Of a DNA stretch of 64,000 nt, positions 55,166-63,377 are shown one piece after another. Origin of the DNA: Streptomyces sp. 150FB (lineage in GTDB: Bacteria; Actinomycetota; Actinomycetes; Streptomycetales; Streptomycetaceae). Under the pieces are notes generated by a model. The model was given only the letters and a program-made list of their open reading frames with translations, was not told where the DNA came from and made no database searches. The stretch lies in NCBI RefSeq assembly GCF_000818195.1, contig NZ_JTHL01000001.1:3235673-3299672 (forward strand). The letters run 5' to 3'. Every line of letters starts with the position of its first letter. Within the stretch, counting starts at the first letter, position 1. Made by a program: the position numbers and the translations under genes.

Positions 55166-55870
55166 TCAGCTCAGGTGGAGCTGCTGGCCCGGGAAGATCA
55201 CATCGGCGTCGCGGACGATGTCCTTGTTCAGGGAGAAGACCTTCTTCCAGCCACCCTTGACGTGGTGGGCGGTGGCGATCTTCGAAAGGGAGTCGCCGGC
55301 CTTGACCTTGTACTCTCCGTCACCCTTCTTGACCGGGGCGGAGCGGGTCTCGCCGCGCGAGGCGTGCTGCTCGCCGCTGCGCGAGGACCCCGACGGCCGC
55401 GACTGCGACTGCGACGGCTGGGCCTGGGACCGCGACGGCTGAGCCTGCTGCGGCTGGGACTGCTGCGGGGTGCTGGAGCCGCCGCCGCTGGACGAGGACG
55501 CGCCGGACAGGTTCACGCCACAGCTCGGCCAGGCGCCCTTGCCCTGACCCGCCAGGACCTTCTCGGCGACCGATATCTGCTGGGACTTGGAGGCCTGGTT
55601 CGCCTGCGGGGCGTACGCGGTGCCGCCGTAAGCGGCCCAGGTCGAGTTGGTGAACTGGAGGCCGCCGTAGAAGCCGTTGCCGGTGTCGATCTGCCAGTTG
55701 CCGCCGGACTCGCACTGGGCGACCTGGTCCCACTCGGAGCTGGAAGCGGCGGACGCGGACGTCGCGCTCAGCAGCGGTACGGCCACGGCCGCACCGGTGA
55801 CTCCGGCGAGCGTGGCGTAGCGGACGGCCTTGGACGGGCGACGGTGCTTGTGCTTGTTCGAACGCAGCAT
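55166..55870 (-). CDS. rpfA: resuscitation-promoting factor (Rpf domain and LysM), RpfA-like
   Basis: 234 residues from the ATG at 55870 (GAGGAG upstream). Secreted muralytic enzyme that cleaves peptidoglycan at spore germination. Signal peptide about 1-46 (VTGAAVAVPLLSATSASA), Rpf domain about 47-125 with catalytic Glu in AQCESGGNW and NGFYGGLQF, a Gln/Ser-rich linker (about 127-175) and a LysM domain about 185-234 (YKVKAGDSLSKIATAH). Its leader contains a ydaO-type riboswitch. The name rests on the position next to eno and on domain layout. Confidence 0.92.
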   Translation of the reverse strand: MLRSNKHKHRRPSKAVRYATLAGVTGAAVAVPLLSATSASAASSSEWDQVAQCESGGNWQIDTGNGFYGGLQFTNSTWAAYGGTAYAPQANQASKSQQISVAEKVLAGQGKGAWPSCGVNLSGASSSSGGGSSTPQQSQPQQAQPSRSQAQPSQSQSRPSGSSRSGEQHASRGETRSAPVKKGDGEYKVKAGDSLSKIATAHHVKGGWKKVFSLNKDIVRDADVIFPGQQLHLS

Positions 55871-55885
55871 GGAGCATCTCCTCAC

Positions 55886-56088
55886 CGACGCCTACGAGGT
55901 GAGCTGTCGGGTTCGGGCCAAGTGAGTTGCCCGGCCACGCGCGCTTGGCACGTGGCTCCACCCCAGCCGGTCGTCAGCCGTCTCTCGACGGCCGGGAACG
56001 GCGCTTACCTTGGGTCCCCCGCTCCTGCCTTCGGCGCTTTACGCGACGACTTTCCCGGCGACCGACGGCAGGATTCGGCGTGACGATC
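55886..56088 (-). promoter_or_regulatory. c-di-AMP (ydaO-type) riboswitch upstream of rpfA
   Basis: The minus-strand leader of rpfA contains the conserved blocks of the ydaO class in order: CGCCGAATCCTGCCG, GGGGGACCCAAGG, GGGGTGGAGCC and CCGAACCCGACAGCTCACC followed by TCGTAGGCG. These match the c-di-AMP aptamer. Known streptomycete rpfA leaders carry such a riboswitch, which lowers expression when c-di-AMP is high. It ends only 16 bases before the rpfA start. The rest of 56089-56319 has an AT-rich promoter-like patch near 56200-56280 and nothing else. Confidence 0.85.
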
Positions 56089-56319
56089 GACGGGGCCCGC
56101 GGTGCGAGCGGCTCAGACCGTAACCACAGTCATCCCCTGAGTTCAAAGGGGCGCATTGGAGGAATACGCCCCTTCCGCCCCTTCCAACGGGCCTATTTCC
56201 GCAGGTGAGAGGCGAAAGGGACGAACCTGACGGGCAAAGTGCGTCACTTGAGGCAAAGAGACGCTTGTCTCACTTGAACAGATGTGGACATACGGCGCCG
56301 AACCGCCCCGCGAGAGCGC

Positions 56320-57360
56320 CTACTTGGCGCTCAGATCCAGGCTCTGGCCAGGAAGGATGAGATCGGGGTCGGAGCCGACGGTCGCCTTGTTGGCCTCGTA
56401 GATCGAATTCCAACCGCCGGCGACGTGATGGGTCTCAGCGATGTCCCAGAGGTTGTCGCCGGGCCGGACCTTGTACGCGTCGTGTGCCGCGTCCGTACCG
56501 CCCGCCCCACCCGCGTCTCCGGCGACGTCACCCGAGCGGGGCTCGGGCCCGTCGCTGCGCGAGGCGTGGCGGCCGGAGTCCCGGTCCGCGTCCGCTCCGG
56601 CGTGCGCCGTGTCCGCCGGGTCAACTCCGCCGCGGTGCTTGCCCGTGACCGGGTCGGTGGACGCCGAGGCGCCGGGGGCCGGTGTGGTGGAGGTGTCGGA
56701 CGAGGAGGGTGAGGCGGACGGGTCGCCGGAGGGGGTGCCGGACGGCGCACCCGCACCCTCGCCGGTGTCCGTGCCGGGCCCGGCCTGGCCGCTGTCCGCC
56801 CCGTCACCGTCCGGACCGGGGTCCGGCGCGTCCGAACTCCCCGGAGCCGACGCGGAGGACGACGGCGAGGGGGACGAAGAGGGCGAGGACGACGGTGACG
56901 TGTGCGACGGAGACGCGTGCGACGGCTTCGCCGACGTGTCACCGCCACTCTTCACCGGCCCACCGGGGTCGACGTCCGGCGCGGGCCCGCCGTCCGTCAG
57001 TCCGGCGATCGGCGCGCAGCTCGACCACACACCGGGACCCTGCGAGTCGAGCACCTTCTCGGCGATCGCGATCTGCTGCGAGCGGCTCGCGAGGTCGGGG
57101 CGCGGCGCGTAGTCGTCACCGCCGTACTGGTCCCAGACGATCTGCGAAAGCTGCAACCCGCCGTAGAACCCGTTGCCGAGGTCGGCGCTCCACACGCCAC
57201 CGCTCTCGCACTCGGCGACGCTGTCCCAGGTGGAGGCATCGGCTGCGCTGGCGCCCGAGGCGGCGAACAGCGGGATGGCGAGGGCCGATCCGGTCACCCC
57301 TGCCGCGACGATGAGAGCGGGGGCCTGGCGGGGGCGGCGGTGTCGACCGTTGGCGGACAA
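56320..57360 (-). CDS. rpfC: resuscitation-promoting factor with long linker, RpfC-like
   Basis: 346 residues from a TTG at 57360 with GGAAGG nine bases upstream; no ATG or GTG fits. Signal peptide about 1-40 (LIVAAGVTGSALAIPLFAAS), Rpf domain about 41-120 with Glu in AECESGGVWS and NGFYGGLQLSQ, then a linker of about 170 residues rich in Ser, Pro, Asp and Gly, and a LysM domain (YKVRPGDNLWDIAETH). The linker is exceptionally repetitive (SPSSSPSSSPSPSSS). It lies beside rpfA, but its leader lacks the ydaO riboswitch. Role: peptidoglycan hydrolysis during germination. Confidence 0.88.
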   Translation of the reverse strand: MSANGRHRRPRQAPALIVAAGVTGSALAIPLFAASGASAADASTWDSVAECESGGVWSADLGNGFYGGLQLSQIVWDQYGGDDYAPRPDLASRSQQIAIAEKVLDSQGPGVWSSCAPIAGLTDGGPAPDVDPGGPVKSGGDTSAKPSHASPSHTSPSSSPSSSPSPSSSASAPGSSDAPDPGPDGDGADSGQAGPGTDTGEGAGAPSGTPSGDPSASPSSSDTSTTPAPGASASTDPVTGKHRGGVDPADTAHAGADADRDSGRHASRSDGPEPRSGDVAGDAGGAGGTDAAHDAYKVRPGDNLWDIAETHHVAGGWNSIYEANKATVGSDPDLILPGQSLDLSAK

Positions 57361-57509
57361 ATGCGTTTGCCTTCCGTGTGATGCGTGACGCGGGAGGCGC
57401 CACGCATGAAACGTGAGATCGGCTACAGCGTGTGGCTGCTGAGTTGTCGGTGAAGGTAGCGGTACAAGAACGCTTGTCACAAGTCGATGCAGCGGAGATC
57501 ACGTGAAAG

Positions 57510-58826
57510 TCACATTACTGACGATCCGTCAGGTACGCGGTCGGCTCCCGGGGGCGTGAACTGCACCGGAAGCGTGCGCAATCCACGCATGATGAGCCCT
57601 CCACGCCAGCGCAAATCGGCAGGATCTTGCGCAAGCCGCACATCCGGAAGCCGCGTCAGAAGCGTGCCCAGCGCGATCTGTCCTTCGAGGCGCGCGAGCG
57701 GCGCGCCGAGGCAGTAGTGGATTCCGTGCCCGTACCCGAGGTGTTGATTGTCACGCCGAGCGAGGTCGAGGGTGTCGGGCCCGGTGAAGCGTTCGGGGTC
57801 CCTGTCCGCCGCCGCCAGTACGACGAGAACCGGCTCGCCGGTCGCGATCCGCTGCCCGCCCAGGGTCAGCGGCTCGGTGGCGTACCGCCAGGTCGCCAGC
57901 TCCACCGGCCCGTCGTAGCGCAGGAGTTCCTCGACGCCCGTCGCCAGCAGATCCGTCTCCCTCGCGGCGAGTGAGGCTTGCAGGAGGGCGCGCTGCTCCG
58001 GGTTCCGCATGAGGGTGTACGTCCCGTTACCGACCAGATTGACGGTCGTTTCGAACCCCGCGAACAGAATGATGAAGGCCATGGCGGCGGCCTCGTTCTC
58101 GCTGAGGTGTTCCCCGTCGTCACTGGCCCTGATCAGCCCGGAGATCAGGTCGTCGCCGGGCCGCAGCCGCTTGCGGTGGATGAGGTCGGCGAGGTACGTC
58201 CGTATCTTCTTCACCGACCGCCCGACCCCGCCGCGCGGACCGCCGCCGTGGCGGATCATCATCCCCGCCCAGTCCCGGAAGTCGTCCTGGTCCTCGCTCG
58301 GTACCCCGAGCAGGTCGCAGATCGCATAGATAGGGAGAGGGAACGCGAAATCGTGGATCAGGTCGGCCGTGCCGTCGGCGGCGAAGTTGTCGATCAGACG
58401 GTCGGTCAGCTCCTGTACGCGGGGCGCGAACTCGGCGATACGCCGGGGCGTGAACGCCTTGGACACGAGCCGGCGCAGCCGGGTGTGGTCCGGCGGATCG
58501 ATGTTCAGGAGATGCGTCATCAGATCCGCCCCGCGCTCGCCGGGGATCCCGGTCTTGCCCTTCGCGTGCGCGGACCCGGCGTGGTTCACCGGGTTCTTGG
58601 AGAGCCGCGCGTCGGCGAGAGCGACCTTCGCGTCCGCGTACCGCGTCACAAGCCACGCTTCCACACCGCTGGGGAGCGCGGTCCGGTGTACGGGTGAGTG
58701 CTCGCGCAGCCACGCGTACGCGGGGTAGGGGTCGGTCGCGAACTCCCACGTGAAGAGTTCCGGTGCGGTGGGCGCGGTGCCGGGGGCGGGGGCAGGGGTG
58801 GGGACGGCGGGGTGCTGGTCGGGCAT
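57510..58826 (-). CDS. cytochrome P450 (CYP107-like)
   Basis: 438 residues from the ATG at 58826. Class I bacterial P450. The I-helix oxygen-activation motif is AGFETT (Glu in place of the more common Asp), K-helix EELLRYDGP (ExxR), and the haem-binding loop is GYGHGIHYCLGAPLAR, with Tyr where Phe usually starts FGxGxHxC. DHTRLRRLVSKAFTPRR precedes. From memory this position in S. coelicolor is held by CYP107U1 (SCO3099). It is 99 bases downstream of the PIMT-like gene on the same strand and may share its transcript. Confidence 0.9.
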   Translation of the reverse strand: MPDQHPAVPTPAPAPGTAPTAPELFTWEFATDPYPAYAWLREHSPVHRTALPSGVEAWLVTRYADAKVALADARLSKNPVNHAGSAHAKGKTGIPGERGADLMTHLLNIDPPDHTRLRRLVSKAFTPRRIAEFAPRVQELTDRLIDNFAADGTADLIHDFAFPLPIYAICDLLGVPSEDQDDFRDWAGMMIRHGGGPRGGVGRSVKKIRTYLADLIHRKRLRPGDDLISGLIRASDDGEHLSENEAAAMAFIILFAGFETTVNLVGNGTYTLMRNPEQRALLQASLAARETDLLATGVEELLRYDGPVELATWRYATEPLTLGGQRIATGEPVLVVLAAADRDPERFTGPDTLDLARRDNQHLGYGHGIHYCLGAPLARLEGQIALGTLLTRLPDVRLAQDPADLRWRGGLIMRGLRTLPVQFTPPGADRVPDGSSVM

Positions 58827-58925
58827 GTCCCGACAGTAACCGTCGCGCCGCCCGTCCCCTCTCTCCCATGTCTCTCCCCCTGTACCCCTGTACACGGGAC
58901 ATAGCGGGAAGGGCGCCTGCGGACC

Positions 58926-60104
58926 TCAGCCCACCGCGGGCACGCAGCACTCCGGAGTGTCCAGCCACGCCCGGTGAACGCCCTCGGGGGTCACGCTGAG
59001 ACCGAATCGCTCGAATCCGGGCCGCCCCTGCTCCTCCCACCAGCGATGAGCGGCCACGAGTTCGCCCCACAGATCGCGCGGACCCGACGTACAGACCTCG
59101 AATTCCCTGGCTCCCGGCACAAAGTCCGCCGTGGCCCAGGAGGTCACCTCCGTGTCCCGGAGCCAGAGGGTGTACGAACCGTCCGCGTACCGCTCCGCCC
59201 AGGGGAACATCCCGTGCGTCTGGAGGCCGATGGCGAACATGGGGAGCCAGCCGCCCACTTCCTCCGGGGACAGCGTAGTGAGCGTCCTGCGGCCGTTCGC
59301 GGGCCACGGCTTTCCGCCGAGGTACTCCCTGGTGTGCCGTTGGTACGAGCGCTGCTGCCGAAGCCGCATAAAGGCGGAGGACCCGACGAACGGGCCCGCC
59401 GCGCCCCCGTCCTCGGCCACGGTCAGCCGGACGATGCCTTCTCCTCCGTACGTGGTGGCGTACGGCGAGACGATGACTCCCCCGGCGCGGGTCTGGCGGA
59501 TGATCTCCGCCGGGATCTCGCGCAGCGAGGCCGTGACGATCGCCCTGTCATAAGGGGCGCCGTCCTTCCAGCCCTGAGATCCGTCCCCGACGACGGTGAC
59601 CGGGTCGTATCCCGCCGCGTCCAGCCGCGAGCGAGCGGTGGCCGCGTTCTCCGGGTCGAACTCGACGGTCACCACGTTGGCGGAGCCAACCCGCTCGGAG
59701 AGCAGCGCCGCGTTCCAACCCGTCCCTGTCCCCACCTCCAGGACAGTTGACCCCGGCTGCACATCCAGGGCCGCCAGCATGGAGAACACCATGGAGGGCT
59801 GGGAGTTGGAGCATGTCGGATTGGTACCCGTGCCGGGTCCGGTATGGGTTCCGTCGTCCCACTGGGTGGTGAGTGACACATCCGAGTACACGGCTCGGAG
59901 CCATGAGCCCGGGTCGGCCCGACGATCGACTGCCCGGACCGACCCGCCGCTCCGGGTGACGCCCGGCCACATGACGTCGGGAACGAAGTCCTCGCGGGGC
60001 ACGGCGTAATAGGCGGAGATCCACTCGGACGTCAAGGCACCCTGCTCGACGAGCAGGGAGGCCAGCCCTTCCGGGCCGGCCTCCCCTTCATGCCGTGCCC
60101 TCAC
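58926..60104 (-). CDS. PIMT-like methyltransferase of the ATP-grasp RiPP maturase type
   Basis: 392 residues from a GTG at 60104 that overlaps the stop of a 47-codon upstream gene (GTGA). The N-terminal part (ISAYYAVPREDFVPDVMW, RAVYSDVSLTTQWDDG) and the SAM loop VLEVGTGTGWNAALLSERVG match the protein-L-isoaspartate methyltransferase family as found with ATP-grasp RiPPs (tgmC type). The region after 240 is an extra C-terminal domain. Such enzymes methylate Asp and can give aspartimides. No ATP-grasp gene is nearby; the adjacent small peptide may be its substrate. Confidence 0.85.
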   Translation of the reverse strand: MRARHEGEAGPEGLASLLVEQGALTSEWISAYYAVPREDFVPDVMWPGVTRSGGSVRAVDRRADPGSWLRAVYSDVSLTTQWDDGTHTGPGTGTNPTCSNSQPSMVFSMLAALDVQPGSTVLEVGTGTGWNAALLSERVGSANVVTVEFDPENAATARSRLDAAGYDPVTVVGDGSQGWKDGAPYDRAIVTASLREIPAEIIRQTRAGGVIVSPYATTYGGEGIVRLTVAEDGGAAGPFVGSSAFMRLRQQRSYQRHTREYLGGKPWPANGRRTLTTLSPEEVGGWLPMFAIGLQTHGMFPWAERYADGSYTLWLRDTEVTSWATADFVPGAREFEVCTSGPRDLWGELVAAHRWWEEQGRPGFERFGLSVTPEGVHRAWLDTPECCVPAVG

Positions 60105-60244
60105 TTGGCGGGGTCCTTCGTGTCGTCGCGGCCGACGGACCCGTCTCCGGAACCTCCGCCGCCGTGCTTGGCGCCGGAGTTGCTGTCGTCCTGCTGTTGT
60201 CCGCCCTGGCCGTCGCCGTTACCGCCATCGTGCTTCGCTGCCAT
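60101..60244 (-). CDS. 47-residue Asp/Gly/Gln-rich peptide coupled to PIMT
   Basis: 47 residues from the ATG at 60244 with GAGGGAGGG seven bases upstream, too short for routine ORF calling. The sequence is low complexity: Gly-rich with seven Asp in Asn/Asp-Gly or Asp-Asp contexts (for example NGDGQGG, GSGDGSVGRDD), ending DTKDPAK. It overlaps the PIMT start by a GTGA. The coupling and the Asp-Gly steps, the classic isoaspartate and aspartimide sites, make it a candidate substrate of the PIMT. It shows no leader or cleavage motif I recognise, so it may also be a helper peptide. Confidence 0.6.
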   Translation of the reverse strand: MAAKHDGGNGDGQGGQQQDDSNSGAKHGGGGSGDGSVGRDDTKDPAK

Positions 60245-60399
60245 GAGTGCCCTCCCTCGAAACGACTGGTCATGGCGATTCTGTCCTTCACAGTCATCCG
60301 ATCAACCGTGCGGAAGGGGGAAATGGAGTCACTGGGGGAGGCGCGAGGGGGGCGCGAAGTGCGCCGTGTTCGCCAGGTGCACGCAAGCGCGAGGGGGCG

Positions 60400-60957
60400 T
60401 CAGCGGTCGGCGGACCCCTGGCTGACGGGCTTCTCCGAGAACTGCCCGGTCCAGGCCGCCTTCGCACCCGAGTCACCGATCCGGACAAGCGTCACGATGG
60501 AACCCGCGGCCACCACGACGGACAGCACGATCGCGACCGTCCGCACCGGCGTGCCCAGAGCGATGGAGCCCCGAACCGGGGGCCGGCCCCCGTGCCCGCC
60601 CGTGCGCACCTCCGCCGCGGACTTCAACATGGCTCGGCGGCCGAACCACCACACCACCACAGTGACGGCGAACAACGCGGCCACCCAGGGCAGCAGGGTG
60701 TCCCCGAGGTTCGTGTGCTTCACGACCAGAGGGGTATCGGCGACGCGGTCCTGCAGCCACTCACCGGCGTGGGTGGTGATCGGCACGGTGATCAGAGTGA
60801 GCAGGGCGAACAGCGGCAGCACCACACCCAGCCTGCGGAGCCACGTGGTCGACACAACGCAGACCACCAGCGCGATCGCGGCGAGCGGCACCGCCACGAC
60901 GACGAAGTGCAAGATCAGCACATGGGCCGGGAGGCCGTTGATCATTGTGGGGCCCAC
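60400..60957 (-). CDS. DUF2231 integral membrane protein
   Basis: 185 residues from a GTG at 60957 with AAGGAG seven bases upstream. Four membrane helices: about 12-36 (VLILHFVVVAVPLAAIALVV), 43-63, 85-105 (LLPWVAALFAVTVVVWWFG) and 138-155. The first helix carries the His of LPAHVLILHF typical of DUF2231, and HAGEWLQDRV and a second conserved His follow. Possibly metal or haem linked; function unknown. It lies upstream of the peptide/PIMT pair, in the same direction, with a 155-base gap. Confidence 0.85.
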   Translation of the reverse strand: MGPTMINGLPAHVLILHFVVVAVPLAAIALVVCVVSTTWLRRLGVVLPLFALLTLITVPITTHAGEWLQDRVADTPLVVKHTNLGDTLLPWVAALFAVTVVVWWFGRRAMLKSAAEVRTGGHGGRPPVRGSIALGTPVRTVAIVLSVVVAAGSIVTLVRIGDSGAKAAWTGQFSEKPVSQGSADR

Positions 60958-61170
60958 GGGATGGCTCCTTCACGAGCGGACATTAGGAGTGGCGACCTGC
61001 GCTGCCCGATACGCATAATATGAACGCATATCAGCAACCTACGGATACTTCTACCCCATATCGCCGAAAAGGTCGGGTCAGCACGTCCGGTGCGTCGAGA
61101 GCCCTCCCGCCCACACCGGGCCGGGCGCCCCGGTCGGGCGCCCCCGCCCGCCGGCCCCACGCTTCCGGTG

Positions 61171-61422
61171 TCAGCGCGCTCGGCGGGAAGCCAGATCCTC
61201 GGCCAGCCCTTTCCGGCGGAGTCTGTGCAGAGCGCCTATGGCGCGCAACTGGCGCTGCTCGTACGGGGTTCCCTGCCGTACCGAGAACCACCGGGTCTGC
61301 CAGGTGAGCCCCGTGGGGCGGCTCAGGTACACCAGTTGGCCGACAAAGGCATCAACGACGCCGACCATCTCGTACGTCTTGTCATAGACGACCATGCCGA
61401 CGCAGAGACCGGGCGGCTTCAC
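61171..61422 (-). CDS. small conserved streptomycete protein
   Basis: 83 residues from a GTG at 61422 that overlaps the stop of the upstream gene (GTGA). A beta-rich core (GLCVGMVVYDKTYEMVGVV, VYLSRPTGLTWQTRWFSVR) and a basic tail. It resembles the short accessory proteins found in whiJ-type loci. Function unknown. Confidence 0.7.
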   Translation of the reverse strand: MKPPGLCVGMVVYDKTYEMVGVVDAFVGQLVYLSRPTGLTWQTRWFSVRQGTPYEQRQLRAIGALHRLRRKGLAEDLASRRAR

Positions 61423-61655
61423 CGCGCGTCCCCGGAACGACGGTGTGGATGGTTCGACAGCTCCCGGTTCGAGTACCGCACCGTCAGACTGTCCCCCGCC
61501 CGCCGCGCCTCCTCCCGCTGTGCGACCAGGGCCGTACATACGTCACACTCGGGCGCCACGTAGTCAGGACACTTGACCGCCCCGCACGTGCACGGCGGCC
61601 ACCGCAGCGCCGACCCGGCGGCGGAGTCGCCCTCCCACTCCCGCTTCTCGCTCAT
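61419..61655 (-). CDS. small Cys-rich protein of whiJ-type locus
   Basis: 78 residues from the ATG at 61655 with GAAGGAG upstream. Four cysteines in CTCGAVKCPDYVAPECDVC suggest a small zinc site. The rest is charged and helical (LVAQREEARRAG). Coupled to the next gene. Function unknown. Confidence 0.7.
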   Translation of the reverse strand: MSEKREWEGDSAAGSALRWPPCTCGAVKCPDYVAPECDVCTALVAQREEARRAGDSLTVRYSNRELSNHPHRRSGDAR

Positions 61656-61946
61656 ACCAACTCCTTCAGGCCACGAAGCACCCGCGACAACAGCTCGCCG
61701 GTCGCCGGGGCGTACGTCGCGTAGTGGCTGATACCTGACGGCGCCCGCCAGACGCCCCACCCGTGGACGGTGCCCCCAGGTTCGAACAAAGGTGCAGGGA
61801 AGGTCTGGTTCGGGGCTCGTTCGCACATGGGGGGTGTGCCTTCCGTCAGGTCTCAATTACTGTCTGTGTTCAAGAATCGGCGCGACGGCGCCTGTCCAAA
61901 AGGGGCGGGCCGTAGTCGACCATTGACGGACCACCAGGAGCTGGCA

Positions 61947-62855
61947 GTGGCAACACGCAAGGCAGTTTCCGGGCCAAAACCCTCGGCGCGTCAGATGCTC
62001 GCCCGCGAGCTGACGCGACTCCGGGAGCAGTCCGGTAAGACGCTGGCCGCACTCGGCGAGGACACAACGTACGACCGGGCCTACCTGCACAAGTTGGAGA
62101 CGGGAGGACGCATTGGGTCACCGGCGGTGATCGCGGCGCTGGAGGCCGTGTACAAGACCGGTGGCCAGTTGGAGATGCTGTGGGAGATGGCGCGGAATGA
62201 CGCGTTTCCCGACAAGTACAAGCGGTTCATGAAGCTGGAGCCCACGGCCACCGTCCAGTACGCGTACTCGGTCGGGCCCATTCACGGTCTGCTTCAGACC
62301 GAGGGGTATGCACGTGAAGTGCTTAAGGTCGAGCGCGGCCGCGACGAACACGATCTCGAAGAGCAGGTCGCGGCGCGGCTCGGACGGCAGGAAATCCTGC
62401 GACGGGATGACCCGCCGCACTTCCGCGCCGTCCTTGACGAATCCGTACTGCGGCGCGGAGCGCACGATCCGAAGGTGTGGGAAGGACAACTGGAACATCT
62501 GCTGGCGGTAAGCGAGTTGCCAAACGTCACGCTTCAGGTGTTGCCTTTTAGCGCAGGGCCGCACTGTCTCATGGGCACCTCGCTCACGATCCTGTGGCTT
62601 CCGGACGGCACGTCTGTCGCGTACACAGAAGACCAGCACTCGGGCCAGTTGATCGAGAGCGCGGCAGACGTCGACGATCTACGCCTGGCCTACGATCTAA
62701 TGAGGGACCAAGCCCTTTCGCCCCGGGACTCCGTGGCGTTCATCGAGCGATTGTTGGAGGACGGCAGAGAATGCGCTCCCGACCCGATCTGCGCGCCGCG
62801 CAGTGGCGCAAGTCCAGCTACAGCAACTCAGAAGGGGGCCAGTGCGTCGAGGTAG
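61947..62855 (+). CDS. XRE-family regulator with DUF5753 (WhiJ-like)
   Basis: 302 residues from a GTG at 61947 with AGGAG six bases upstream. Helix-turn-helix at about 15-70 (ARELTRLREQSGKTLAALGE, DRAYLHKLETGGRI), then DUF5753 (about 100-270: YSVGPIHGLLQTEGYAREVL, VLDESVLRRGA, TLQVLPFSAGPHCLMG). WhiJ-like regulators act with a small DUF397 partner. The C-terminus runs 85 bases into the following DUF397 gene. Two small reverse-strand genes lie upstream. Confidence 0.9.
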   Translation: MATRKAVSGPKPSARQMLARELTRLREQSGKTLAALGEDTTYDRAYLHKLETGGRIGSPAVIAALEAVYKTGGQLEMLWEMARNDAFPDKYKRFMKLEPTATVQYAYSVGPIHGLLQTEGYAREVLKVERGRDEHDLEEQVAARLGRQEILRRDDPPHFRAVLDESVLRRGAHDPKVWEGQLEHLLAVSELPNVTLQVLPFSAGPHCLMGTSLTILWLPDGTSVAYTEDQHSGQLIESAADVDDLRLAYDLMRDQALSPRDSVAFIERLLEDGRECAPDPICAPRSGASPATATQKGASASR

Positions 62856-62980
62856 CTGACGGCTACGCCGACGTCGTCCCCGTCCGCGACAGCAAAGTGC
62901 CTGCCGGACCGGCCCTCTTCCTCACCCCGACCGCTTGGACCGGCTTCGTCACCTTCGCCGCCACCCACGCCCATGGCTGA
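62771..62980 (+). CDS. DUF397 protein, copy 1
   Basis: 69 residues from the ATG at 62771. DUF397 signature: AAQWRKSSYSNSEGGQCVEV, PVRDSKVPAGPALFLTPTAW, FVTFAATHAHG. Small partner of WhiJ-like regulators, perhaps sequestering them. It overlaps the regulator gene by 85 bases and the next copy by eight. Confidence 0.9.
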   Translation: MRSRPDLRAAQWRKSSYSNSEGGQCVEVADGYADVVPVRDSKVPAGPALFLTPTAWTGFVTFAATHAHG

Positions 62981-63185
62981 CCAGCGCCCGGACCTCAACG
63001 CCGCGCAGTGGCGCAAGTCCAGCTACAGCAACGGCGACGGAGGCCAGTGCGTCGAAGTAGCCGACGGCTACCCCGGCGTCATCCCCGTCCGCGACAGCAA
63101 AGTGCCCACCGGACCCGCCCTCCTCCTCACCCCCACCGCCTGGACCGGCTTCGTCACCTTCGCCGCCACCCACGCCCAGGGGTAA
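62973..63185 (+). CDS. DUF397 protein, copy 2
   Basis: 70 residues; the ATG overlaps the stop of copy 1. Nearly identical to copy 1 (AAQWRKSSYSNGDGGQCVEV, PVRDSKVPTGPALLLTPTAW), so a recent tandem duplication. Both keep the family motifs. Confidence 0.9.
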   Translation: MADQRPDLNAAQWRKSSYSNGDGGQCVEVADGYPGVIPVRDSKVPTGPALLLTPTAWTGFVTFAATHAQG

Positions 63186-63377
63186 GTACTGCCCGTCAGT
63201 ACCACCAGTGCGAACCGGGCGGGCCTTTGCCCCGCTCGGTCACACTGCTCGCTCTCCCCATATGGGGCTCCTGGCGCCATAGTTGGCTCTTGTCGATCCA
63301 GTGAGGCGCGCCATACGCTGACGCGCGGTTCGCACGATCTCCGTTTCCGGAGTTGGACGCCTCTTCCAGGAGCGCAC

